A stretch of 37,673 nucleotides of DNA from CAYVQU01 sp964453155 (GTDB lineage: Bacteria > Chloroflexota > Anaerolineae > Anaerolineales > UBA11858): assembly GCA_964453155.1 (NCBI GenBank), contig CAYVQU010000034.1, positions 1 to 37,673 of the forward strand, read 5' to 3'. Under the pieces are notes generated by a model, which saw only the letters and a program-made list of their open reading frames with translations, was not told the DNA's origin and did no database searches. The position numbers and the translations under genes were made by a program. This document shows positions 8,716 through 16,892 of this stretch, in pieces (position 1 is the stretch's first letter; every line of letters begins with the position of its first letter).

Positions 8716-9084
8716 TTAAAGCAAGAATTGTTCTAGTTCTTCTTTCAAGCGGGCCAGACGAAATGGTTTGGCGATAAATCCATCGCAGCCTGCTTGAAAC
8801 GCCTTTTCGCGATGGGCAGGCAGCGAATTGGCCGAAATTGCAATGATTGGAATTCTGCGCGTAATAATATCAGATTTTAATTCAGCCGCGGCAGTCCAGC
8901 CATCTTTAATTGGCAGAGCTAAATCCAGCAGAATCACATCGGGTTGGTGTTGGAAGGCCGCGGCTACGCCCTCTTCGCCATCAAAGGCCTGATACACTTG
9001 ATAACCGGCTTGCTCCAAAATCAGGCACATCAAATCCATATTTTCGGGGGTATCTTCTACAACCAAAACCCGCAATCTATACAT
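8716..9084 (-). CDS. Single-domain response regulator (CheY-like receiver), paralogue
   Basis: A 122-residue receiver with E10-D11, phospho-acceptor D54 (LLDLALP), the Ser of IAISAN and the Lys of AKPF. It shares the overall pattern of the receiver at 8116-8481 (GEEG, GWxxxxELKxD, SLPAHRE versus LLPGEND), so the two are probably an old duplication. Its ATG is 5 bp after the stop of the molybdoenzyme gene, which suggests cotranscription, though a functional link between the two is not obvious. Confidence 0.9.
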   Translation of the reverse strand: MYRLRVLVVEDTPENMDLMCLILEQAGYQVYQAFDGEEGVAAAFQHQPDVILLDLALPIKDGWTAAAELKSDIITRRIPIIAISANSLPAHREKAFQAGCDGFIAKPFRLARLKEELEQFLL

Positions 9085-9089
9085 CTTGG

Positions 9090-9725
9090 TTATCGAAACC
9101 GCTCTTCTTGCCAGGCATCACCATCGTTGTGATAGCCGGCCCTCTCCCAAAAACCAGGACGATCCTGGGATGTAAATTCCAGCCCCCGTAGCCATTTAGC
9201 GCCTTTCCAAAAATAAGGCGTGGCTAAGTCTGAGCTCCCCGGCAGGTGCCCAATCACCCCTCGCAGCGGATAACCATGATCAGGATCCAGAGGTTGCCCG
9301 TCAAAATGAGTCGCTAACAAAAAAGTCGGCTGCAAGACCACTTCCAATGGTAAATTGGTTGTGTAATCATAATCGGCATGCTGAACGACAAAATTGGCGG
9401 TAGGTTTTAATTGAATCAGCCCGGCATCAATCAGGGTTTGAACTGAAACCCCTTCCCAATGGGTATCGAATTTACTCCAGCGGGTTACACAATGGATGTC
9501 CATTGTAATTTGAGTACGGGGTAATTTTAGGAATTCTTCCCAACCCCAGCTGACTTCTTGTTCAACCTCGCCAAAAATCCGAAAATCCCAGTTTTGGGGA
9601 TCAAAAGTCGGTACCGCCCCATAATGCAGCACCGGGAATTTCAGGGTTAACGATTGACCGGGAGGTAACCGTCCTTCACTTTGCATTTGACGTTCTAGTT
9701 CTTTACGCTCTTGTATAGAATTCAT
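9090..9725 (-). CDS. Sulfite-oxidase-like molybdopterin oxidoreductase (YuiH type)
   Basis: A 211-residue protein made of only the oxidoreductase molybdopterin-binding domain. The likely Mo-ligating Cys79 lies in IHCVTRWSKFD. Other family features are DPQNWDFRIFGEVE near residue 42, the GYPLRGVIGHLPG loop and the FWKGAKWLRGLEF end. No Tat signal and no dimerisation domain are present, so it is predicted to be cytoplasmic, unlike MsrP or classical sulfite oxidase. GGAG lies 7 nt before the ATG. The physiological substrate of this short family is not established. Confidence 0.88.
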   Translation of the reverse strand: MNSIQERKELERQMQSEGRLPPGQSLTLKFPVLHYGAVPTFDPQNWDFRIFGEVEQEVSWGWEEFLKLPRTQITMDIHCVTRWSKFDTHWEGVSVQTLIDAGLIQLKPTANFVVQHADYDYTTNLPLEVVLQPTFLLATHFDGQPLDPDHGYPLRGVIGHLPGSSDLATPYFWKGAKWLRGLEFTSQDRPGFWERAGYHNDGDAWQEERFR

Positions 9726-9775
9726 TGCTAATCTCCACCCCGAGATTATATCAGACTAAAATCATCCGGTTTAGG

Positions 9776-9882
9776 GGTGGTACGGGTTCCGCTTGGTTTT
9801 TAAACGCACTACATTACCGTACCACCTGGGCAGATTTCGGTGTAAACATGATTTTGAAATCAATATTCTTACCGAAATCTGC
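9776..9882. repeat. Two-stem palindromic element, copy A
   Basis: First stem: GGTGGTACGG (9776-9785) pairs perfectly with CCGTACCACC (9817-9826). Second stem: GCAGATTTCGGT (9830-9841) pairs perfectly with ACCGAAATCTGC (9871-9882), enclosing a smaller GATTT/AAATC palindrome. The element lies upstream of the molybdoenzyme gene. The same layout with the same spacing recurs at 20937-21042. Confidence 0.8.
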
Positions 9883-9898
9883 TGGGATTCTTCCATAT

Positions 9899-10585
9899 TT
9901 AGAGCGCAAACCGGTCACCCGGCTGCAACACATGCGCTTTCGTGTCTGTTTCTGCTTCGACGCGGCCTGCCCACGCCAGAGGATCTTGCTCAATGACGGG
10001 CCAGGTATTGAAATGCACCGGGATAACGTGCTTGGGTTGGATCATTTTGACGGCCCGCAAGGCATCATCGGGACCCATTGTAAAGTTGTCGCCAATCGGC
10101 AAAACAGCCAGATCAATTTCCTCCTCACCAATCAATTTCATACTAGAAAACAAGCCGGTGTCACAGGCCAAATAAATCTTATCGCCGTCAGCAGTGGTCA
10201 CCAAAATCCCAGCGGGGTTGCCGCCATAAGCCCCATCGGGGAGCGCCGACCCATGAAGGGCGTGCGTCAATTTCAGATAGCCAAAGGGATGATTAAACCC
10301 CCCACCGATATGCTGCGGGTGTAACTTTTCTAACCCCTGTCCACCTAACCAGTTGACAATCTCAAAATTCGAAATTACCTGAGCATCCGTCCGCTTGGCA
10401 ATGCTGATTGTATCGCCAATATGATCACCGTGGCCATGACTGACAACAATAAAATCCGGGTTGACTTCATCTGCCGCGGCGCTCGCCGCCGGATTCCCAC
10501 TAAAAAAGGGATCGACAATGACGTGGAAATCAGCGATATCCAAACCATGGGTGCCGTGTCCGAACCAGAGATAAGAGAATGACAT
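9899..10585 (-). CDS. Metal-dependent hydrolase, metallo-beta-lactamase fold (UPF0173)
   Basis: A 228-residue member of the UPF0173/YtkL-type metallo-beta-lactamase fold group. The metal site is visible as SHGHGDHIGD (about residues 49-58), with a later His in LTHALHG, Asp in ACDTGLF and His in IPVHFNTWP. The start DxxxxxDPFFSGNP is typical. GGAGG lies 6 nt before the ATG. It follows rsmI on the same strand with a 61-bp gap. The substrate of this family is not known with certainty. Confidence 0.9.
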   Translation of the reverse strand: MSFSYLWFGHGTHGLDIADFHVIVDPFFSGNPAASAAADEVNPDFIVVSHGHGDHIGDTISIAKRTDAQVISNFEIVNWLGGQGLEKLHPQHIGGGFNHPFGYLKLTHALHGSALPDGAYGGNPAGILVTTADGDKIYLACDTGLFSSMKLIGEEEIDLAVLPIGDNFTMGPDDALRAVKMIQPKHVIPVHFNTWPVIEQDPLAWAGRVEAETDTKAHVLQPGDRFAL

Positions 10586-10646
10586 GAGAAACCTCCGATG
10601 ATTGGGGAAAGATTAATTGTGAATTGCGAATGAAAGGCTGTGGTGT

Positions 10647-11477
10647 TTACTTATTCGCTTGTAATTCTAGGAGAAGTTGATAAAGCTGGCGGCGCTTCCA
10701 ACCGGACTGGGCTGCGATTTCTTTGGCGATTTGGGACAGGGATTCGTGGCGGGATAGAGCCACTTCCAGGGCGGTTTGAACCGCTTCTGCGGTCCATTGC
10801 TCGGATTTTGGCGAGGCACCGGCCACCACCAGGGTGATCTCACCTTTCGGCTGTTTTTGGTCAAAATGGGCTATCGTCTCTGAGATGGTGCCGCGAAAAA
10901 TCTCTTCATGCAGTTTGGTGAGTTCGCGCCCTACTGCAATCGGACGATCGCCCAATACGGCCTGTAAATCGACCAAAGCTGCGTTCAAACGATGCGGCGT
11001 TTCCAAAAATATCAGGGTATACGGTAAGGCGGCAACCTCTGCCGTCATCCGGCGCCGGTCCCCCGTCTTCCGGGGCAAATAGCCCAAATACAAGAACCGA
11101 TCCGTCGGCAACCCCGAGACCACCAACGCCGCTACAGGGGCACTTGGACCTGGAATGGGACTGACCGTGTGCCCAGTCGTCAGTACTGCCCGCACCAACT
11201 CATACCCCGGATCATTCAACGCTGGGGTCCCAGCATCTGAAACCAGGGCGACATCACCCTTGTCCAGCGCGGCCAAAATCTGATCCAGTTTATGAAGCTT
11301 ATTATGTTCAAAATAGCTGGTACGCGGAGTCGAAATTCCAAAATACTTGAGCAGTTTCCCCGTATGGCGAGTATCCTCTGCCGCGATCAAATCTACCTCC
11401 CGTAGAATTCGCAGGGCGCGGGCTGAGATGTCTTCAAGATTTCCTATGGGAGTCGCAACGAGATAAAGAATGCTCAT
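10647..11477 (-). CDS. rsmI: 16S rRNA 2'-O-ribose C1402 methyltransferase
   Basis: Methylates the ribose of C1402 in the 16S rRNA decoding centre, using SAM. The 276-residue protein has the tetrapyrrole-methylase fold. The family start is LYLVATPIGNLEDIS; AEDTRHTGKLL, VSDAGTPALNDPGYELV, PIPGPSAPVAALVVSGL and FLETPHR are all present. A C-terminal helical extension (SQIAKEIAAQSGWKRRQLYQ) matches the normal RsmI tail. It lies 19 bp after a DUF951 gene and before the UPF0173 gene, probably in one operon. Confidence 0.95.
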   Translation of the reverse strand: MSILYLVATPIGNLEDISARALRILREVDLIAAEDTRHTGKLLKYFGISTPRTSYFEHNKLHKLDQILAALDKGDVALVSDAGTPALNDPGYELVRAVLTTGHTVSPIPGPSAPVAALVVSGLPTDRFLYLGYLPRKTGDRRRMTAEVAALPYTLIFLETPHRLNAALVDLQAVLGDRPIAVGRELTKLHEEIFRGTISETIAHFDQKQPKGEITLVVAGASPKSEQWTAEAVQTALEVALSRHESLSQIAKEIAAQSGWKRRQLYQLLLELQANK

Positions 11478-11486
11478 CTGAGTGAG

Positions 11487-11512
11487 CAGTGATCAGTCAG
11501 CAGTGATCACTG
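11487..11512. repeat. 9-bp inverted repeat between DUF951 and rsmI
   Basis: CAGTGATCA (11487-11495) and TGATCACTG (11504-11512) pair perfectly over an 8-nt loop. The palindrome covers the DUF951 stop codon and the space before rsmI, so it may influence expression of rsmI relative to DUF951. Confidence 0.5.
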
Positions 11513-11700
11513 TCTTCATTTTTTACAACAATTTTCAAGCGCCGGGCCAGTTTCCGCCGCGGCAACATGACCCGCCGTTGGCATCCTAAACACTCCAGGC
11601 CAATGTCCGCGCCCAAGCGGGTGATTTTCCAATCATAACTGCCACAGGGGTGCTGCTTGCGTAAGCGGAGAACGTCTTCCAGGTGCAGTTCTGGTAACAT
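11497..11700 (-). CDS. DUF951 family small protein
   Basis: A 67-residue protein matching the DUF951/YyzM pattern: an SH3-like strand set with HPCGSYDWKITRLGADIGLECLGCQRRVMLPR. The Cys at HPC and the CLGC pair could bind a metal. The frame is open upstream to 11739, but ATG 11700 is the family start and lies right after a TATAAT box, which implies a leaderless transcript. It is probably the first gene of an operon with rsmI. Function of the family is not established. Confidence 0.88.
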   Translation of the reverse strand: MLPELHLEDVLRLRKQHPCGSYDWKITRLGADIGLECLGCQRRVMLPRRKLARRLKIVVKNEDSDHC

Positions 11701-11751
11701 GTTGCGATTATAACAGAATGGTATAATCCGCAAACGCAAAGGAGCTTTTGC
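11701..11751. promoter_or_regulatory. Compact divergent promoter (DUF951 / site-2 protease)
   Basis: Two perfect TATAAT -10 boxes point away from each other: on the minus strand at 11712-11707 and on the plus strand at 11722-11727. The minus box ends 7 nt before the DUF951 ATG, so that mRNA should start at or next to its initiation codon. The plus box precedes AGGAG (about 11740-11744) and ATG 11752, giving a very short leader. The -35 boxes are weak (TTGCGG/TTGCGA with 14-15 nt spacing) and overlap the opposing unit. Confidence 0.65.
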
Positions 11752-12402
11752 ATGCCTGGTTTAAATATTGCCTCTTTAATATCCCGCATCATTGTTTTGC
11801 TGACAGCCTTTTCAGTACACGAATTCGCTCACGCCTGGACCGCCGATTACTTTGGCGATGATACCCCCCGGTTCAACGGCCGACTGACCCTTAACCCTCT
11901 GGCCCACCTCGACGTGATGGGGTCTCTAATGTTGATATTTGCTGGATTTGGGTGGGCCAAACCGGTGCCAGTCAACCCTTACGCGCTGCGCCGTCGCTCG
12001 GAATCAGCACTCATGTGGGTCTCCCTGGCTGGACCGCTCTCAAATTTCATCCTGGCCATACTGGGGGCCATTCCCTTTCGAATGGGATTTATCTCTGTCA
12101 ATGATATTTATTTTTCTTCTGGCAGATTATTCCCCTCCCTGGCTGAATTCCTTTACCATTGGATTTTAATCAATCTGATCTTGATGTTATTCAATCTGAT
12201 CCCTCTGGCTCCACTAGATGGGGAAAAAATTGCCGCCTATTTCTTCCCGCCCTCCTGGCGCGATTTTCTCGACTCCATCCGACCCTATGGTCCGATGATT
12301 TTACTGCTGTTATTCATCGCCGGACCCTATTTGGGATTAGATATTTTAGGTTGGATTTTAGGCCCCCCTTTGCGATTTTTATTCGGGCTGCTGGTAGGAT
12401 GA
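11752..12402 (+). CDS. Site-2 protease family protein (M50, rhomboid-independent intramembrane zinc peptidase)
   Basis: A 216-residue multi-pass protein of the short M50/SREBP-S2P-like group. The zinc-binding HEFAH (His23, Glu24, His27) lies in the first membrane segment, followed by NPLAHLD, the PVNPYALRRR loop and NLIPLAPLDGEK, which carries the third metal ligand Asp. No PDZ domain is present, as usual for this subfamily. GGAG lies 7 nt before the ATG. It overlaps the next gene by 4 bases (ATGA), so the two are translationally coupled. Substrate unknown. Confidence 0.9.
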   Translation: MPGLNIASLISRIIVLLTAFSVHEFAHAWTADYFGDDTPRFNGRLTLNPLAHLDVMGSLMLIFAGFGWAKPVPVNPYALRRRSESALMWVSLAGPLSNFILAILGAIPFRMGFISVNDIYFSSGRLFPSLAEFLYHWILINLILMLFNLIPLAPLDGEKIAAYFFPPSWRDFLDSIRPYGPMILLLLFIAGPYLGLDILGWILGPPLRFLFGLLVG

Positions 12403-12929
12403 AACTGACTGCCATTCCCTATCGGGTTGGTCAATTTTGGAATGCCTTTTGGACGGCAGAAATCCCCGCCGCAGACCTTGAACACGCGGGTGTAATTCTT
12501 ACGACAGATCAAATGAACTTATTTCGGCGCTTACAAACTAGCGAACAAGCTCATGCGATTCAAGTTCTTAAAACTATTCAATCTTGGGGGGAGGACCATC
12601 CCGACCTGTTGGTTGCCGGCTTACTCCACGATATCGGAAAAATATGTCACCCGCTTCGAATTTGGGAGCGGGTGATCATTGTTTTAGGGAAGTTTCTGTT
12701 CCCCGCTAAGTATACGGCCTGGGGAGACGGACCACCGCGCGGGGTGACCCGCGCGTTTGTGATTGCAGCCCAACACCCATCTTGGGGAGCGGCATTGGCG
12801 CAAGAGGCTGGCAGCACCCCCTTGGTCGTGCGTTTAGTTCGACGTCATCAGGAGAAAATCCCCAATTCAAACCCTTCTCATGAAAATCGACTGCTCGAAA
12901 TTCTCCAAAGAGCAGATAACCTGAATTAA
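12399..12929 (+). CDS. HD-domain protein (predicted metal-dependent phosphohydrolase)
   Basis: A 176-residue protein with HD motifs: His52 (EQAHAIQVL), His77-Asp78 (GLLHDIGK), a later His in AAQHPSWG and Asp in LQRADNLN. The ATG overlaps the site-2 protease stop. The open frame extends much further upstream (to 12159), but that part lies inside the protease gene and is not believed. Its substrate, perhaps a nucleotide or second messenger, cannot be inferred. Confidence 0.85.
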   Translation: MKLTAIPYRVGQFWNAFWTAEIPAADLEHAGVILTTDQMNLFRRLQTSEQAHAIQVLKTIQSWGEDHPDLLVAGLLHDIGKICHPLRIWERVIIVLGKFLFPAKYTAWGDGPPRGVTRAFVIAAQHPSWGAALAQEAGSTPLVVRLVRRHQEKIPNSNPSHENRLLEILQRADNLN

Positions 12930-12930
12930 A

Positions 12931-12962
12931 AGCCTTCCAGGTAATACCAACCCGGAAGGTCT
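12931..12962. repeat. Palindromic intergenic element (CCTGGAAGG family, copy 2)
   Basis: AGCCTTCCAGGT (12931-12942) faces ACCCGGAAGGT (12950-12960) across a 7-nt loop, with a couple of mismatches. It fills most of the gap between the HD gene and the TyrA-like gene. Confidence 0.55.
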
Positions 12963-12982
12963 CCATAATAAAAGAGGTAACT

Positions 12983-13978
12983 ATGCCTGTACAACTCGCC
13001 ATCATTGGCCTGGGGCAAATCGGAACATCCTTTGGGCTGGCGCTCGCTGACCACACCGCTGCCATTACCCGCTTGGGTTCCGACATCGATCCTAAAGTCA
13101 TTCAGCAAGCCAAGCAATTAGGAGCGATCGATAAATCAGCCCTAAACCTGAATGCCGCCATCCGCACCGCGGACGTGGTGGTTTTAGCCATCCCTTTCGA
13201 CCAAATCCAAGAGATGCTCACTTCCATTGGTCCGGAATTGAAACCAGGAGCGGTGGTGATGGATACCGCCCCCCTCAAAGCTGCGGTGACCAATTGGATG
13301 GCCGCGGCGCTGCCCGCAGAGTGCAGTTATGTTGGGTTAACACCCGTACTCAATCCGAAATACCTGCATGCCGAAGATTTCGGAATAAGTGCGGCCCAAT
13401 CCGATTTATTCAGAGATGGGTTGCTGGCAATCACCAATCCGCCCGGCACCAATCCAAAGGCCATCAATCTAGCCGCCGATTTGGCCGATTTAATCGGCGC
13501 GGCACCCTTTTTCTCCGATATGTATGAGATTGATGGGTTGATGTCAGCTACCCATTTACTGCCGCAACTCACCAGTGCCGGGCTCCTCAATGCCACTGTC
13601 AATCAACCCGGTTGGGCAGAAGCCCGTAAAGTGGCCGGGCGCGCCTTCGCGGAGGTCTCCGGTCCCGCGGCCCACCTGGACGACATTGAAGCCCTGACCG
13701 CGGCAGCCATGAGCAATCGCGAAAACACATTGCGGACGCTGGATAATATCATCGCGACCCTCCAATCTATGCGCGCAGATATCGACAATGAAGATACCGA
13801 ATCATTCGCTGCCCGACTAAAACATGCGAAAGCCGGCGTTCATCAATGGTGGCAGGAACGGGGCAGAGGTAATTGGTTTAAGGAAGAACTCCCCAAAATG
13901 GACGAAGTCCCCACTAGCAAAGACGTGATGGGGAACCTGCTTGGATTTGGGCTGCGTAAAAAGAAGAAACGTAATTGA
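12983..13978 (+). CDS. TyrA-like NAD(P)-binding dehydrogenase (prephenate dehydrogenase family, non-canonical)
   Basis: A 331-residue protein with an N-terminal Rossmann fold (IIGLGQIGTSFG, residues 7-18; acidic SDIDP strand end) and an all-helical C-terminal domain with SATHLLPQLTSAGLLN, typical of prephenate/arogenate dehydrogenases. The usual catalytic His of the G-x-HPM motif is missing: the aligned stretch reads GLTPVLNP with Thr120. It may therefore act on another substrate or be a divergent relative. GAGGT lies 5-6 nt before the ATG. No other aromatic pathway gene is nearby. The extreme C-terminus is Lys-rich. Confidence 0.75.
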   Translation: MPVQLAIIGLGQIGTSFGLALADHTAAITRLGSDIDPKVIQQAKQLGAIDKSALNLNAAIRTADVVVLAIPFDQIQEMLTSIGPELKPGAVVMDTAPLKAAVTNWMAAALPAECSYVGLTPVLNPKYLHAEDFGISAAQSDLFRDGLLAITNPPGTNPKAINLAADLADLIGAAPFFSDMYEIDGLMSATHLLPQLTSAGLLNATVNQPGWAEARKVAGRAFAEVSGPAAHLDDIEALTAAAMSNRENTLRTLDNIIATLQSMRADIDNEDTESFAARLKHAKAGVHQWWQERGRGNWFKEELPKMDEVPTSKDVMGNLLGFGLRKKKKRN

Positions 13979-14044
13979 AAACGGATGAATGGAGCTGGTT
14001 GCCGACCGTTTCACTGACATTCGCCACTCGCCAATTGCCAATTG

Positions 14045-14317
14045 ATGCGTTATTTTTGTTACATTCTTGAATGTGCCGACGGCACGCTTTATACCGGCTG
14101 GAGCACCGATCCCCACCGGCGATTAAAACAGCACAATGCTGGACGCGGCGCCCGTTACACTCGGGCTAGAAGACCTGTGAAACTGGTCTATACTGAAGTC
14201 CAACCCGACCGTTCATCAGCAATGAAACGCGAGGCGGCGATCAAAAAGTTATCCCGGGAGAAGAAGCAAGTATTGATTGTGAGTGAGAAAGAGAGAGGCG
14301 ATAGAGCCCTGAGATAG
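14045..14317 (+). CDS. GIY-YIG nuclease-superfamily protein (UPF0213/YhbQ type)
   Basis: A 90-residue stand-alone GIY-YIG domain: CYILECADGTLYTGWSTD near the start, RRLKQHNAGRGARYTR, and Glu in KREAAIKKLSREKK. Length fits the small UPF0213 proteins, which are linked to DNA repair or nuclease activity. A TTG at 14042 precedes ATG 14045; neither has a good ribosome-binding site. A short TGAGATAG/CTATCTCA hairpin (14310-14345) overlaps the stop codon and is followed by no clear U-tract. Confidence 0.88.
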   Translation: MRYFCYILECADGTLYTGWSTDPHRRLKQHNAGRGARYTRARRPVKLVYTEVQPDRSSAMKREAAIKKLSREKKQVLIVSEKERGDRALR

Positions 14318-14377
14318 CGAGGCTTAAAAATTTTTCACTATCTCAAGTCTCAATCTGATTTTTTGTGAGGTGACACG

Positions 14378-15556
14378 ATGACCAAACTACAATGGATTAC
14401 CGACGAATTGAATACCCTCCACGACGCAGGGTTATATAACCATATCCGGACATTGGACTCGCCCCAGGGAGCCTGGCTGGTGGTGGATGGCAAAAAGGTG
14501 CTGAATTTCTGCGCTAACAATTACTTAGGGCTGGCTAACCACCCCCGAATTACGGCCGCGGCTCAAAAGGCAATCGAAGAGTACGGGGTTGGCCCTGGCG
14601 CGGTGCGAACCATTGCGGGGACGACCAGTTTGCACGTCGAACTTGACCGGCGCTTGGCGGCTTTCAAGAAGGTTGAGTCGGCAATCAGTTTCCAATCGGG
14701 TTTTGTGGCCAACACCGGCACTATTCCAGCCTTGGTTGGCAAGGATGATGCCATATTTTCCGATGAGTTGAATCACGCCAGCATCATCGACGGCTGCCGT
14801 CTATCGCGGGCAAAAATCATTCGTTACGCCCATTGTGATGTTGCAGATTTAGAGAACCAACTTAAAAAACATCGCGCCCAATATCGCCGGGCGATGGTCA
14901 TCACCGACGGTGTTTTCAGTATGGACGGGGATATCGCCCCTCTCGACAAGATCTATGCCGTCACCCAAAATTATGAAGCTATTCTGATGGTCGATGATGC
15001 CCATGGCGAAGGCGTCTTGGGGTACGGCGGCCGGGGGATTGTTGATCATTTCAACCTGCACGGCAAAGTCGATGTCGAGATTGGGACCCTCTCCAAAGCC
15101 TTTGGCGTCGTTGGCGGCGTGGTAGCCGGGAACCCCAAAGTGGTGGAGTGGCTCCACCAACGCGGGCGGCCCTTCCTATTCTCCTCCGCGATGACCATCC
15201 CTGACGTGGCCGCCAACATCGAAGCCCTCAACATCCTGGAAGAATCAACCGAGCTCGTCGACAAACTCTGGTCCAACGCTGAATATTTCAAGACCGAGAT
15301 GGGAAACCTGGGTTTCGACACTGGGGAAAGCACCACGCCGATCACCCCCGTCATGCTTGGGGAAGCGCCTCTGGCCCAGGAATTCAGCCGAGAACTGTAT
15401 AAAGCCGGAGTCTTTGGGATGGCCATTGGTTTCCCAACCGTACCCCGCGGCAAAGCTCGCATCCGGGTGATGATCTCTGCGGCCCATGAGCAAGATGACC
15501 TAAATCAAGGCCTGGCGGCATTTGAATCGGTGGGGAAGAAATTGGGTGTGATTTAG
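14378..15556 (+). CDS. kbl: Glycine C-acetyltransferase (2-amino-3-ketobutyrate CoA ligase)
   Basis: PLP enzyme that cleaves 2-amino-3-ketobutyrate with CoA to glycine and acetyl-CoA in threonine breakdown. The 392-residue product has NFCANNYLGLANHP near residue 43, GVGPGAVRTIAGTTSLHVELD, the cofactor Asp in MVDDAHGEGVLG and the Schiff-base Lys240 in GTLSKAFGVVGG. It belongs to the alpha-oxoamine synthase family, and near-complete agreement with Kbl favours this over BioF. GAGGTGA lies just upstream of the ATG. Threonine dehydrogenase, its usual partner, is not in the window. Confidence 0.92.
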   Translation: MTKLQWITDELNTLHDAGLYNHIRTLDSPQGAWLVVDGKKVLNFCANNYLGLANHPRITAAAQKAIEEYGVGPGAVRTIAGTTSLHVELDRRLAAFKKVESAISFQSGFVANTGTIPALVGKDDAIFSDELNHASIIDGCRLSRAKIIRYAHCDVADLENQLKKHRAQYRRAMVITDGVFSMDGDIAPLDKIYAVTQNYEAILMVDDAHGEGVLGYGGRGIVDHFNLHGKVDVEIGTLSKAFGVVGGVVAGNPKVVEWLHQRGRPFLFSSAMTIPDVAANIEALNILEESTELVDKLWSNAEYFKTEMGNLGFDTGESTTPITPVMLGEAPLAQEFSRELYKAGVFGMAIGFPTVPRGKARIRVMISAAHEQDDLNQGLAAFESVGKKLGVI

Positions 15557-15872
15557 GCTGGTGTCCAAATCGTCTGATTAGTCTAAAAGGTCTGAAATGT
15601 CTCCAGAAAAAGGGACTTTTCAGACCTTCTGACACTTAAGACTAATCAGACACTATAGACCAATCCTTGAACCTTTACCTATCTTTGGGGGTTATATAGA
15701 TATGTGCTGCAGCGTTCTGAAAAACAATATAAAAAAATCATAAAGATACGAAAATCAAACTTGAATCGGGATGCATATGATAAAATCGTTTCGGTCGTTA
15801 TTAAGATGACCCATATCCCTGATTTGTATGCCTATTTCAAATGGATAGAATTTTTCCTTACGGAGGTAACGC
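15557..15872. other. Intergenic region before the peptide-transport operon
   Basis: This 316-bp gap contains a long two-part inverted repeat (15572-15651), then AT-rich DNA. A weak promoter candidate is TAAAAT at about 15780-15785 with poor -35 matches. A short open frame at 15704-15922 runs into the next gene in another frame and has no ribosome-binding site. Confidence 0.5.
15572..15651. repeat. Long two-part inverted repeat downstream of kbl
   Basis: Outer arms GTCTGATTAGTCT (15572-15584) and AGACTAATCAGAC (15639-15651) are perfect, and inner arms AAGGTCTGAAA (15587-15597) and TTTCAGACCTT (15618-15628) are also perfect. The hairpin could end kbl transcription in either direction but lacks a T-tract, and it resembles a miniature palindromic element. 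Confidence 0.75.
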
Positions 15873-16892
15873 ATGGCTGCTACCGCTTCGGTGGACAGAT
15901 CAAGTGTCCTAGAAGTTCATAACCTCAAAACGCATTTTCATACTCAAGATGGAACTGTCCATGCCGTCAATGGGGTAAGTTTTGATCTAAAAGAAGGGGA
16001 GCTACTTGGAATTGTGGGGGAAAGTGGCTGTGGTAAAAGTGTAACTGTAATGTCATTGCTGAAACTGATCCCGATGCCGCCCGGTGACATCGTGTCAGGC
16101 GAAGCATTTTTCCAGGGTGATGATTTGTTGGCAATGGGGCCGGACGATATCCGCAAGGTGCGCGGCTATCGGATTGGGTTCATTTTCCAAGACCCGATGA
16201 CATCGCTAAACCCGGTGCTGACGATTGGCTCTCAGATTATGGAACCACTCCGCACGCATCAAGGTATGTCCCGCGATGAAGCCAAAAAGACAGCCGTCAA
16301 ACTACTCGATCTAATTGGCATTCCCCAGGCCGAGGAGCGGTTAAACGACTATCCGCATCAATTCTCAGGTGGGATGCGCCAACGGGTGATGATCGCTATT
16401 GCTCTCTCCTGCTATCCCCCCATCCTCATCGCCGACGAACCAACGACCGCCCTCGATGTGACCATCCAGGCCCAGATCATTGACTTGGTGAAAGATCTCC
16501 GCAAAGAATTGAATATGTCCATCATCTGGATCACGCATGATCTCGGCGTAGTTGCCGGGATCGCTGACCGGGTAATGGTCATGTATGGCGGGTACATCGT
16601 AGAACGAGCATTGGTGAAAGAACTGTATGGTGATCCCAAACACCCCTATACGCAAGGATTGCTGGGATCACTCCCCCGCCTTGAAGAGCGTTCGGTTGAC
16701 CGGCTGACCAATATTGTTGGCCAACCGCCGAACTTACTGAGCGAACCCGACTGCTGTCCATTCGCCCCGCGTTGTCCGTATGTTTTCCAACGCTGCTTAG
16801 ATGAAAATCCTGAACTCCTGTTCATCAGCAATGAGCACGAAGTGGCCTGCTGGTGGGACACAGACAATGGAGCACCCCGCAATGACCGCTGA
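15873..16892 (+). CDS. dppD: Oligopeptide/dipeptide ABC transporter ATPase (OppD/DppD)
   Basis: First nucleotide-binding subunit of a peptide or opine importer, 339 residues. Walker A is GESGCGKS, followed by Q-loop FQDPMTSLNP, signature FSGGMRQRVMIAIAL, Walker B LIADEPTTALDVT and WITHDLG. The C-terminal oligopeptide-transporter domain shows the Cys cluster CCPFAPRCPYVFQRC. GGAGGTAA is 3-8 nt upstream of the ATG. First gene of the five-gene importer operon; it overlaps the next ATPase gene. Confidence 0.93.
   Translation: MAATASVDRSSVLEVHNLKTHFHTQDGTVHAVNGVSFDLKEGELLGIVGESGCGKSVTVMSLLKLIPMPPGDIVSGEAFFQGDDLLAMGPDDIRKVRGYRIGFIFQDPMTSLNPVLTIGSQIMEPLRTHQGMSRDEAKKTAVKLLDLIGIPQAEERLNDYPHQFSGGMRQRVMIAIALSCYPPILIADEPTTALDVTIQAQIIDLVKDLRKELNMSIIWITHDLGVVAGIADRVMVMYGGYIVERALVKELYGDPKHPYTQGLLGSLPRLEERSVDRLTNIVGQPPNLLSEPDCCPFAPRCPYVFQRCLDENPELLFISNEHEVACWWDTDNGAPRNDR

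Noticed and set aside
12159..12398. N-terminal extension of the HD-domain ORF
   Set aside because: It overlaps the site-2 protease gene in another frame and has low-complexity shadow sequence; ATG 12399 gives a classic ATGA overlap.
15704..15922. 72-residue ORF before dppD
   Set aside because: It has no ribosome-binding site or recognisable pattern and runs into dppD out of frame.
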